The notes under the pieces were generated by a model. That model searched no databases, was not told the origin of the DNA, and worked only from the letters and a program-made list of their open reading frames with translations. A DNA stretch of 64,000 nucleotides from Accumulibacter sp. GTDB lineage: Bacteria > Pseudomonadota > Gammaproteobacteria > Burkholderiales > Rhodocyclaceae. Both the position numbers and the translations under genes were made by a program. The DNA lies in assembly GCF_029255285.1 (NCBI RefSeq), contig NZ_JAPUVI010000022.1, forward strand, positions 1 through 64,000, written 5' to 3'. Shown piece after piece: positions 18,535 through 26,241 of the stretch; within the stretch, counting starts at the first letter, position 1, and each line of letters starts with the position of its first letter.

Positions 18535-19358
18535 GGCAGATCGCTGCGACGGAAGGTCAGATAACCGAGCAGCGCGCACAGCGAACCGATCGCCAGCGGG
18601 TAGAGCAAAGCGTAGAGGCGATAGCCCCCGTTGCCGAAGAGGTCGAGGATGACATAGGCCGAAGGGCCGAGGACGATCAGTTGCGGGTCGAACATCGCCA
18701 GCGCGGCGGTGCGGAAAACCTGCAGCGGATTGAGGAGCGCGATGCCGACCGCCACTTCCGGCACCACGCGTCCCTGGATCATGACGCCGAGCAGGATGAG
18801 ATCGAGGAACAGCAGCATGGACAGCCAGACCATGAAGGCGGCGCCTTGTGCGACGTCGGTGCCGCGCGCGAGCGTCGAAATCAGCATGCCGATACCCAGA
18901 AAGCACCAGGCCATGCTGGCCAGCAGGCCGGTGTAGTAGAAGAACATCGCCCATGGCACGTCGATCGACTTGAACAGCGACCACAGCACGGCGGCCAGCA
19001 TGGCCGCGAAGACGGGTAGAAAAATGGTGACGTAACGCCCGAGAATCTTGCCCCAGAACCAGGCCGCGAGCGACACCGGCAGCGACAGCAGGTACTCGAA
19101 GACGCCCGCTTCGCGGTCGCCGGCCACCGAGCGCACCGTCGTAATGAGAACGAACACCGGCAGGATCGCCATCGTCAACTGGATATAGGTCACCAGCAGG
19201 CGCGACAGGCCGATGAAACCGAGGACGCGCGATTCGGTCAGGCCAAAAGCAAAGAGGAGAGCGACGATGCCGCCGAACACCAGGCTATAGATCAGGAACC
19301 AGCGCGCGCGCAAGGATTCGACGATGTCCAGACGGGCGGTGAGCAGCAGTGCTTTCAT
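18531..19358 (-). CDS. nosY: NosY, ABC transporter permease for NosZ maturation
   Basis: The 275-residue hydrophobic protein has about six membrane spans and an ABC-2 permease layout, with TTVRSVAGDREAGVFEYLLS after the second span, the usual conserved cytoplasmic loop of NosY. With the ATPase NosF and periplasmic NosD it forms the NosDFY transporter that supplies a sulphur/copper species for the CuZ site. It lies 10 bases after nosL and overlaps tlpA. Confidence 0.92.
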   Translation of the reverse strand: MKALLLTARLDIVESLRARWFLIYSLVFGGIVALLFAFGLTESRVLGFIGLSRLLVTYIQLTMAILPVFVLITTVRSVAGDREAGVFEYLLSLPVSLAAWFWGKILGRYVTIFLPVFAAMLAAVLWSLFKSIDVPWAMFFYYTGLLASMAWCFLGIGMLISTLARGTDVAQGAAFMVWLSMLLFLDLILLGVMIQGRVVPEVAVGIALLNPLQVFRTAALAMFDPQLIVLGPSAYVILDLFGNGGYRLYALLYPLAIGSLCALLGYLTFRRSDLP

Positions 19359-19368
19359 GGATGCGGCC

Positions 19369-19806
19369 TCACTTGCCGCGCGCCAGAAGGCGCTGCTTCA
19401 TTTCCGGATACGACAGCGTACCGGCTTCGGGAACGGCCAGGGCCGCAAAATGGTAGCCCATCGGGCTCTTCTTTCCCGGCAGATAATGCGCTTGGCGAGC
19501 GTCGAGCCAGCCGGAGGCGCGATAGTCGGCGACCCAAAACTCGGTACCCGCCGTTTGCTCGTCGAAAGTCCGTTGCGCCAACCAGAAGACCGCACAACCG
19601 ATGTCGTCGAACTTCCATATCTTGTGCTCGGGATCGCGAATCTGCGCAGCGAAACGCTGGTCGCTGATCACCATGCCGCAGCGCGCATCGGTATCCCGGT
19701 CCCACTTGATGGCCACCGGCCCGCTCGCCGGCTCGCCGCCGCAGCCGGTAAGCGAAAGCCCGACGCCACTACCCAGCAAGGCGGCCAGGAAACGACGTCG
19801 CTTCAC
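19369..19806 (-). CDS. nosL: NosL, copper chaperone lipoprotein
   Basis: NosL binds Cu(I) and passes it to the NosZ assembly machinery. The product (145 residues with the GTG at 19806) starts VKRRRFLAALLGSGVGLSLT followed by the lipobox cysteine, a lipoprotein signal with an arginine-rich, Tat-like n-region. The metal motif is seen in DARCGMVISDQRFAA, and the conserved FDDIGCAVFWLA and VADYRASGWLDA follow. A GTG at 19815 is an alternative start. Both lie directly behind the nosF stop. Longer open sequence upstream is shadow of nosF. Confidence 0.88.
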   Translation of the reverse strand: MKRRRFLAALLGSGVGLSLTGCGGEPASGPVAIKWDRDTDARCGMVISDQRFAAQIRDPEHKIWKFDDIGCAVFWLAQRTFDEQTAGTEFWVADYRASGWLDARQAHYLPGKKSPMGYHFAALAVPEAGTLSYPEMKQRLLARGK

Positions 19807-19819
19807 GCGTTCCACCGCC

Positions 19820-20692
19820 TCATTGCAGGACGACCCGCGAATCCACTTCCTGCATCTCGATACGCGACAGCAGGCCGACGTAGCGCGAAACCATGCCGAG
19901 AAAGCGCAGCCGATCGGGGCCGGAAACGCTGCCGTGCCACTCGACCCCGTCACGCCGATCGACAAACTGCCACGTACCGAGCGTCTTGGCGATAGCGGCA
20001 TCGGCGCGCGACAGGGTCAGGTGTACCTCGAAGAGCGCCGACAGCTTCGACTCTTCGGCCACGCGATCGTCGAGCACGATTCGGCCGGTGTCCATTTCGA
20101 CGACGCGATTGACCAGAGACGCGACCTCGTCGAGGCGGTGGCTGGAAATGATCATCGTCGTATTGTCGAGCCGCTCGGCCAGCAGCCCGAAAAAGATGTG
20201 CCGCGCCTCTGGATCGAGGTTCGCCGCCGGCTCGTCCAACACGAGCAACTGGGTGTCGCGACCCAGGGCGATGGCGATCAGGAGCTTCTGCTTCATGCCG
20301 CCCGACAGGCGGTTGAAAGGCCGTGCCAGGATCTCGTCGACCGCAAGCCCCAGCCGACGGGCGACAGCGCGGATGCATTCGGCGTCGGAACGGCAAACGG
20401 CGGCCGCAAACTTGACCAGTTGGCCGACCGGCATCTTCAGCGGCGGCGGCAGCTGCGGAACGAAGCCGACCTTGCCGAGCACCCGCGTCCGCTCGTCGCG
20501 TGGCGAATGGCCGGCTATGGTCACCGTGCCCTGATGCGTGTATTCGCCGAGCAGGCAGCGAATCAGCGTCGTCTTGCCGGCGCCGTTCGAGCCGATCAGA
20601 GCAATGCGCTCGCCAAGTGCCACCTCGAGACTGACGCCGTCAAGAACGCGATGCTTCTTGAAGTCCTTGCCGACGTTTTCAAAACGGATCAT
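19820..20692 (-). CDS. nosF: NosF, ABC transporter ATPase
   Basis: The 290-residue ATPase has the Walker A loop GSNGAGKTTLIRCLLGE, Q-loop region VGFVPQLPPP, signature LSGGMKQKLLIAIAL, Walker B LLVLDEPAANLDPE, and switch His in IISSHRLDEV. It powers the NosDFY complex. The C-terminal 70 residues are the regulatory extension found in NosF. nosH precedes it by 12 bases and nosL follows. Confidence 0.94.
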   Translation of the reverse strand: MIRFENVGKDFKKHRVLDGVSLEVALGERIALIGSNGAGKTTLIRCLLGEYTHQGTVTIAGHSPRDERTRVLGKVGFVPQLPPPLKMPVGQLVKFAAAVCRSDAECIRAVARRLGLAVDEILARPFNRLSGGMKQKLLIAIALGRDTQLLVLDEPAANLDPEARHIFFGLLAERLDNTTMIISSHRLDEVASLVNRVVEMDTGRIVLDDRVAEESKLSALFEVHLTLSRADAAIAKTLGTWQFVDRRDGVEWHGSVSGPDRLRFLGMVSRYVGLLSRIEMQEVDSRVVLQ

Positions 20693-20704
20693 TGGCGCGC
20701 TTTC

Positions 20705-21667
20705 TCAGAGCAGCCTGTCGAGGCCCTTGACCGTGAAGACCAGAGCCCCGCTCGGACAGACATCGACGCACAGACCACAGCGCGTGCAATCCGGACCGAT
20801 CGGTGTGTGCAGTGCGGCGGCCCGCCCCTTGATGACTACGTCAAGGACATGCGGCACCAGACAGACCTTGCGGCAATCGCCCTCGTGGAAGCACTTCTCC
20901 AGCCGGTACTCGATGCGCAACGGTGAAATGCTGCCCACCATACCATAGGTCAGGCCGATCGGGCAGACATAGCGGCACCAGGCGCGGCGCGAGTAGACGA
21001 CCTCGAAAACCAAGAGCAGCAGAACCCAGCCAAGCGCGAGCGATGGACCGTAAATCAGTGCCCGCGACAGGATGCCGGTCGGCGAGAGGGTCTCGAAGAC
21101 GGTGTAACCGGTCGACATCGCGAGCAGCGCGAAAACGACCCAGAAGACGGCGCGGACGCCACGGTGGAACTCGTGATCGCTGACCCGTTTGCGCGCCACC
21201 AGTACGAGGTGTAGCCATTCGAACCACTCGGCGAGCAGGTGATAGGGGCAGACCCATGAGCAGAACGAGCGCCCACCGAGCAGCGCCCAAATGACGAACA
21301 CGGTGGCCGTGCCAATGAACAGATTGACGATGATGTGCTTGTGCGCCAACATCACCTGCAGCGCCGAGTTGAGGTCGATCAGGTGAAAGCCGACCAAGCG
21401 CGAGGCGGTGAGCGCGCCTTCGAGCATCTGGATGTCGAGCCAGAACGAGAAGGTGAACAGGAGGTTGACGAGAAGCAGGACCGCCCAGCGCCGGTTGCGC
21501 CACTTGTGAGTCACCAGATTATGGTCGCGGGCATGCTGCTTGAGCGCCTCGAAGTCGGCCTTGGTCATCCGCTTCAGGCTGTGCACCTGCTTCGCTTCCG
21601 GCGTCACCACGACGGGCTTGCGCGGTGCGGCGCCGAACATCACGCGCAGGCCTTCGAGCTGGCTCAT
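20705..21667 (-). CDS. nosH: NosH (NapH-like) quinol dehydrogenase membrane subunit
   Basis: The 320-residue protein has four membrane spans with two cysteine motifs on the cytoplasmic side of NapH-like proteins (FCSWVCPYHLL, WCRYVCPIGLTYG). C-terminal iron-sulphur ligands follow (CFHEGDCRKVC and the [4Fe-4S] motif CTRCGLCVDVCPSGAL). With NosG it is thought to form an alternative electron path from menaquinol or quinol to periplasmic cytochromes and NosZ in clade II systems that lack NosR. The start at 21667 shares its last base with the nosG stop codon. Confidence 0.88.
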   Translation of the reverse strand: MSQLEGLRVMFGAAPRKPVVVTPEAKQVHSLKRMTKADFEALKQHARDHNLVTHKWRNRRWAVLLLVNLLFTFSFWLDIQMLEGALTASRLVGFHLIDLNSALQVMLAHKHIIVNLFIGTATVFVIWALLGGRSFCSWVCPYHLLAEWFEWLHLVLVARKRVSDHEFHRGVRAVFWVVFALLAMSTGYTVFETLSPTGILSRALIYGPSLALGWVLLLLVFEVVYSRRAWCRYVCPIGLTYGMVGSISPLRIEYRLEKCFHEGDCRKVCLVPHVLDVVIKGRAAALHTPIGPDCTRCGLCVDVCPSGALVFTVKGLDRLL

Positions 21668-22557
21668 CACGCTCTCCAGGGCTGGCGCGGCTCGACCACG
21701 ATCGCCGCCGGATCGACCGGGCAGATCATTTCGCAGACACCGCAGCCGACGCATTGCTCAAGCACTTGCGGGCGATAGTGCTTGCTGCCGTCCTCGGCAA
21801 TCGTTTCGTTCATCGTAATTGCGTCCTTGATCGGGCACTCGCTGACACATAAATTGCAGAGATCGCGCTCGTAGGGATGATCGCGCAGCGCGATCGGCTT
21901 CCAGCGATCGACCGCCACGTCGCGCAGCCTTCCCAGGTGGTCGGCACCACGAGCGAGGCCGCTGAAGCTCCTCCCCTGCACCGCGAGGCACGCGTCGGGG
22001 CGCGACAGGCGCGCAACGCCGATGCGCTCGGCCAGGTTCAGCGTCGGTTCGGCGTCCATCTCCTTGGCCTTGAGCACCGGCGCGTGGGCCAGCGGCATGC
22101 CGGCCCGCGTCGCCAGCGACGCCGGCTTCCGGTAAGTCAGCGATCCCGTCGGGCAGGCCAGGATGCACTGCACGGCGTCGCAGGAAAAGTCGCAAGCCTG
22201 GGCACGCGCATCGATGTACGGGACGCCGAGTCCGAAGCCGCTTGCCATGTCGTCGAGCCGGATCGCCGCCACCGGGCAGACTTGCACGCACTGCCCGCAC
22301 TTGATGCACGAGGAGAGGAGATCGCTCTCCTCAAGCGCGCCTGGCGGCCGCAAGCGTGACCTGCTGGCGCTGGCCACCGGGATGTAGCCCAACATCGCCA
22401 GACCGAGCACGCCGCCGACCATGAACGCCGAGCGAATGAACTTGCGCCGCGTGCTCTGCGCACGCACGGGTGCCCGCCTGCCGCTCGCCGGAGGCTGTGC
22501 CACCGGCTCGGCGTCGGGCGCGTCGTTTCCCTGCTCAGTGCTTGGCTGATTCTTCAT
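21667..22557 (-). CDS. nosG: NosG (NapG-like) periplasmic ferredoxin-type protein
   Basis: The 296-residue protein begins with a Tat signal (STRRKFIRSAFMVGGVLGL). It carries four clusters of [4Fe-4S] cysteines: CIKCGQCVQVCPVAAI, CDFSCDAVQCILACPTG, CNLCVSECPIKDAI and CVGCGVCEMICPVDP. This is the NapG pattern. It would pass electrons from NosH to the c-type cytochromes. The ATG at 22557 lies 5 bases after nosD; the frame is open further only within nosD. Confidence 0.9.
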   Translation of the reverse strand: MKNQPSTEQGNDAPDAEPVAQPPASGRRAPVRAQSTRRKFIRSAFMVGGVLGLAMLGYIPVASASRSRLRPPGALEESDLLSSCIKCGQCVQVCPVAAIRLDDMASGFGLGVPYIDARAQACDFSCDAVQCILACPTGSLTYRKPASLATRAGMPLAHAPVLKAKEMDAEPTLNLAERIGVARLSRPDACLAVQGRSFSGLARGADHLGRLRDVAVDRWKPIALRDHPYERDLCNLCVSECPIKDAITMNETIAEDGSKHYRPQVLEQCVGCGVCEMICPVDPAAIVVEPRQPWRA

Positions 22558-22562
22558 CTGCC

Positions 22563-23969
22563 TTACCCCTGGCCGCTTGCGGGCCCTTTGTTGAATATCG
22601 GCCGCTCGTCGCGCAACAACAGGACGGGTGTCGAGAAAGGAGCCAGCCGCTCGAGAAAATCCAGCATTTCCATCATCGGTGCGTTGCGGAAGAAGCGGGC
22701 GTAGGGAATTTCCATCCACAGTTGGTCGGCGTAGGCATAGAGTTCGTGCGGCCGATCGCCGACGTTGTCGAGGTCGCGATCGAAACCCTGATAGTCGTCC
22801 CAGTAGTTGCCCTGCCAGACGTTGTGGCGCGCACTACCGGTGTCGCCCAGGGCCACCTGGCTCAGGTTTCCCTCGAAAACATTACCCTCGACCCGGGTGC
22901 CCTCCTTGTCGGCGAGAAAGCTGATGCCCACGCCGTTGTAGGCGATTCGGTTGCCACGAATCGTGATCGTGCTGTCGGGCTCGAAGGGCGACATGTCGAG
23001 GCCGACGCCGACACCACAATAGATGATCTCGTTGTCCTCGACCAGCACGTCGGACGCCTCCTTGAAACCAACCGCCATGCCGGTCGGCCCGTTGGCACGC
23101 GAGAAGAGGTTGCGGCGAATCGCTCCCCCTCCCGAATACATGACGTAGACGCCTACCGCGTTATCGTAGAAACGATTGCCCTCGACCAGGTTGTTGGCGG
23201 CAAACATGAAGTGAATCGAATAGCGGCTGCGTCGGGCGACGTTGTCCAGGTAGCGGTTGTCGTTCGAGTACCAGGCGACCATGTCGCGCGAATCCTCGAT
23301 GACGTTGCCGGCGATCAGGTTGCGGTGGCTGTACCAAAGTCGAAGGCTGTCGCCACGCGTACCGAGGTCGAAGGGCTTCGAGCGAATGTGGTTGCCGCGC
23401 ACGACGTTGTCGTTCGACTTCTTGAGGTCGATGCCGAACAGGCAGTCGTCGATGCGCAGGTTCTCGATCACGTTGTGGTCGCCGCGAACGTTCAGGCAGG
23501 CGTCGTCGGAATCGTGCGACACGCCCGAATGGGTCAGATGCAGACCGCGCAGCACGGCCCGGCTCGCCGCAAGAACGAAGACCGTCCCCTTGCCGCCACC
23601 ATCGACGGTCACTTTTCCTTTCCCGTCTATGGTCAGCGTCTTGGTCACCACCACCGGACCGGAATAACGGCCCGGCTCGAGTGTCAGCACCGATCCGTCG
23701 GGCGCCGCGTCGATCAGTTTCTGCAGGAAAGGCAGCCCCGGTACGCGTGGCGATTGCGGGATTGCGGCAGTTTCGTCGATGCTGCCCCAACCGGCGGCGG
23801 CAGGTGCGCCCATGCCACCGAAGCGGCTCGTTTCGCCGACCGGCGAACCGCCACTGCCGCGCGCACCGCTGCGCTGCAGCGCGGTCAGTGCGTCTTCGGC
23901 GCCCGGCGAGGGAAGTACCACCAGAGCAAGCCCGCCAGCCAGCCCGGCGGCGAGCAGACGACTGAACAT
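22563..23969 (-). CDS. nosD: NosD, periplasmic copper-site maturation protein
   Basis: NosD is the periplasmic partner of the NosFY transporter. The 468-residue product has a signal peptide (RLLAAGLAGGLALVVL) and then a right-handed parallel beta-helix with many short repeats of the NxI.GN type (NLIAGNVIEDSRDMVAWYS, YLDNVARRSRYSIHFMFAAN, TIRGNRIAYNGVGISFLA). The C-terminus includes GNYWDDYQGFDRD, a family hallmark. It follows the NosB-like gene by 3 bases. Confidence 0.94.
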   Translation of the reverse strand: MFSRLLAAGLAGGLALVVLPSPGAEDALTALQRSGARGSGGSPVGETSRFGGMGAPAAAGWGSIDETAAIPQSPRVPGLPFLQKLIDAAPDGSVLTLEPGRYSGPVVVTKTLTIDGKGKVTVDGGGKGTVFVLAASRAVLRGLHLTHSGVSHDSDDACLNVRGDHNVIENLRIDDCLFGIDLKKSNDNVVRGNHIRSKPFDLGTRGDSLRLWYSHRNLIAGNVIEDSRDMVAWYSNDNRYLDNVARRSRYSIHFMFAANNLVEGNRFYDNAVGVYVMYSGGGAIRRNLFSRANGPTGMAVGFKEASDVLVEDNEIIYCGVGVGLDMSPFEPDSTITIRGNRIAYNGVGISFLADKEGTRVEGNVFEGNLSQVALGDTGSARHNVWQGNYWDDYQGFDRDLDNVGDRPHELYAYADQLWMEIPYARFFRNAPMMEMLDFLERLAPFSTPVLLLRDERPIFNKGPASGQG

Positions 23970-23972
23970 GGC

Positions 23973-24962
23973 CTACTCCGCCGACCCCTCGCGCAGTTGT
24001 CGGCGCCGGATCAACAGCGCCAGCAGAAGGCAGACCATGACGACGACGAGCAGGGCGTAGCCCCAGTAGGGGTACGAGTAGGTGGAGAACTGCGCCACCT
24101 TGCCCTCACCGAAGACGGTCGGCATGAAAGGCTTGAGCGTGAAGGCGCCCCAGGGATGCATGTTGTGCCCGAAGAACCACAGCCAGCCGGCGTAAGTGAC
24201 GAGGAAGACGACCGGCAACAGCGCCGGAACCAGCGCCAGCAATAGAGAAAAGCCACGCATCCGGGCGACGCCGACGACCAGGATCAGCATCGCAATGAGC
24301 GTGCCGGCAATGACCAGGTGGGTGACCGTGGCGACCTTGTCGCCCCATACCTTGATCTTCTCGGGCTCGTTGAAGAAGGTTCCGGTCTCGCTGACGTACT
24401 GCGCGACATGCCTCGCCAGCCCGCCCAGCACATACTGGTCGACCAGCATCCAGCCGGCGACGAGGGTGAAGCCGACGGCCAGCAGCAGAACACGCGTCCT
24501 GCGGCGAGGCGACAGGAATCCGAGCAGCATCACCGTGAACATGCCGAAGAAGAACTTGGCCAGCGGCTTCTCGACTGGCGCGCCGGTGGCAATCGGAAAC
24601 ATCCCGACATAGTGGTTGATGGTGTTCATCTCATGCACGCAATCGAGCCCCTGCGCACCCTGGTCGAAGTCCTTGCCCTTGTCGGTGATCGGGTTGTAGC
24701 GCTCGTCTTCGTGCGAAATGTCTTTTTGGATGATCTCGCCGGCCATGCGCGTTCCCTTGCCGGCCGCCTGGCAGCCGTTGAACACGCCGTTGAAGTGAAA
24801 ATGAATGCGGATGCCGTCCGGGAAGGCATCCGGCGGGTAGTTTGGTGCCGTCAGCGAGACCCACCAGATCGGTGAAAAGTAGGCGACGATCATCAGTACC
24901 ATCGCCACGGCGGTGAGCGCCGCGACCATCAGGTGCTGCTTGTTGGCGGGTACGGCCGACAT
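23973..24962 (-). CDS. Polytopic membrane protein of clade II nos clusters (NosB-like)
   Basis: The 329-residue protein has about six predicted membrane spans (for example LMVAALTAVAMVLMIVAYF at the N-terminus and LLVVVMVCLLLALLI at the end). A periplasmic loop of about 90 residues contains a few cysteines and histidines (GIRIHFHFNGVFNGC, GLDCVHEMNTINHYVG). No enzymatic motif is visible. Its position between cytochrome genes and nosD matches the nosB slot of Wolinella/Dechloromonas-type nos clusters, where it is thought to help electron transfer or assembly. That assignment is by position and topology. Confidence 0.72.
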   Translation of the reverse strand: MSAVPANKQHLMVAALTAVAMVLMIVAYFSPIWWVSLTAPNYPPDAFPDGIRIHFHFNGVFNGCQAAGKGTRMAGEIIQKDISHEDERYNPITDKGKDFDQGAQGLDCVHEMNTINHYVGMFPIATGAPVEKPLAKFFFGMFTVMLLGFLSPRRRTRVLLLAVGFTLVAGWMLVDQYVLGGLARHVAQYVSETGTFFNEPEKIKVWGDKVATVTHLVIAGTLIAMLILVVGVARMRGFSLLLALVPALLPVVFLVTYAGWLWFFGHNMHPWGAFTLKPFMPTVFGEGKVAQFSTYSYPYWGYALLVVVMVCLLLALLIRRRQLREGSAE

Positions 24963-24978
24963 TCCGCGATGCTCCGGC

Positions 24979-25713
24979 TTACTTCTTCTTAGCCGGCGCC
25001 TTCGCCTTGCACATGTTGCCCGGCATCACCAAACTCGCCTGGTAGGCGGAAATGGCGACGAGTTGGTCGTTGTTGTACTTCTTGATGATGGTGACCATAT
25101 CCGGATTGGCGTTGCGCCGGTGGCCGTCACGAATCTCGGTCATCTGGCGCAACAGGTACTTGTAGTGCTGACCGGCGATCACCGGATAGAACTTGTCCTT
25201 CGCTCCTTCGCCGTTCGGGCCATGGCAGTTCTTGCACTCTTTCTCGTACAGTTCCTTGCCTATTGCCAGTTGCTTGTCGAGATCCTTGCCGTCGTACTTG
25301 CCGTGCTCGAGCGGGATGCAGAGCTGCTCGATATAGGCAGCGACATCGGCCAGTTCCTGTGGATCGGTCAGAGTCGCGGCGAACGGATACATCGTCGGGT
25401 TGTCGCGCAGACCGGCCCGGATGTCGGCCATCTGCTTGATCAGCACCGTCGTATGCTGGCCGGCGAGTTGCGGGAAAGTGCCGTCCGGACGGCCGGCACC
25501 CGATGGCAGGTGGCAGGCGCCGCAGACCTCGTAGGCTTCCTCGCCGCGCTTCTTGTCGCCTTTGAGCTTCAGCGCTTCGATTTTCTCACCCTCTTGGGCG
25601 TTCCACTTGTAGTCCTTGCCCTCGATGCCCTGCGCCTTGGGTGCCGGCGGTGCCGCCTGCGCCACTCCGGCGGCAATCACCGCCAGAGAAACCGCCAGAA
25701 TCAGTTGTTTCAT
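24979..25713 (-). CDS. Diheme c-type cytochrome of the nos cluster
   Basis: The 244-residue product has a Sec signal (QLILAVSLAVIAAGVAQA) and two cytochrome c domains with heme motifs CGACH (about residue 74) and CKNCH (about residue 168). Each is followed by the usual FPQLAGQ/YPVIAGQ segment and Met-bearing region (PTMYPFA, NANPDM). It lies in the periplasm and probably carries electrons toward NosZ. The lysine-rich C-terminus (KAKAPAKKK) is notable. It follows the monoheme cytochrome gene by 110 bases. Confidence 0.88.
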   Translation of the reverse strand: MKQLILAVSLAVIAAGVAQAAPPAPKAQGIEGKDYKWNAQEGEKIEALKLKGDKKRGEEAYEVCGACHLPSGAGRPDGTFPQLAGQHTTVLIKQMADIRAGLRDNPTMYPFAATLTDPQELADVAAYIEQLCIPLEHGKYDGKDLDKQLAIGKELYEKECKNCHGPNGEGAKDKFYPVIAGQHYKYLLRQMTEIRDGHRRNANPDMVTIIKKYNNDQLVAISAYQASLVMPGNMCKAKAPAKKK

Positions 25714-25823
25714 TGTTCACTCCCTGTCGTTTGAGAATCGATACGCGTCAATCTAGCAAGCGCTCCCGCGTTTGGCGTTGATAATTGTCAAGTCACGCGC
25801 GGCCGCTCGCCGGCCACGTCTCC

Positions 25824-26141
25824 TCAGGGCTTGAGCTTGGCGATGTAGTCGGCCAGTACTTTGATCTCTTCGTCGCTGACCAGGTGCATGACGCCCTTCA
25901 TGGCCGCCGAGTTGCCGTTCGCCCGCGCGCCGCTCTTGATGTCGAGCATCTGTCGTTCGATGTACTTGGCGTTCTGACCGGCAATCTTTGGATAGTCGGG
26001 CATCAGTGCCTTGTTGCCGGCCGGACCATGGCAGGCGTTGCAGGTCTTCTCGGTGTACAGTTTGGCGCCGTCGGCGGGTGGCGCGGCCATTACGGGCGCC
26101 GCCACGGCCGTCAATGCGACAAAAGCGAGCCGCTTGTGCAT
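25824..26141 (-). CDS. Monoheme class I c-type cytochrome
   Basis: The 105-residue protein has a signal peptide (LAFVALTAVAAPVMA) and one heme site CNACHGPAG, followed by DYPKIAGQNAKYIERQ and the axial-Met region AMKGVMHLVSDE. This is a standard small cytochrome c, placed directly downstream of nosZ where NosC-type cytochromes are found. It probably is the immediate or near-immediate electron donor to the CuA centre of NosZ. Confidence 0.9.
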   Translation of the reverse strand: MHKRLAFVALTAVAAPVMAAPPADGAKLYTEKTCNACHGPAGNKALMPDYPKIAGQNAKYIERQMLDIKSGARANGNSAAMKGVMHLVSDEEIKVLADYIAKLKP

Positions 26142-26241
26142 GGAAATTCCTTTCTTGATGGGAAAGCGGGGACCAGAGTCACTCTGCTCCCCGCAAGTTG
26201 CCTGTTTATCGATCGAGACGCGTGCGCTTTATCTGCGCGGG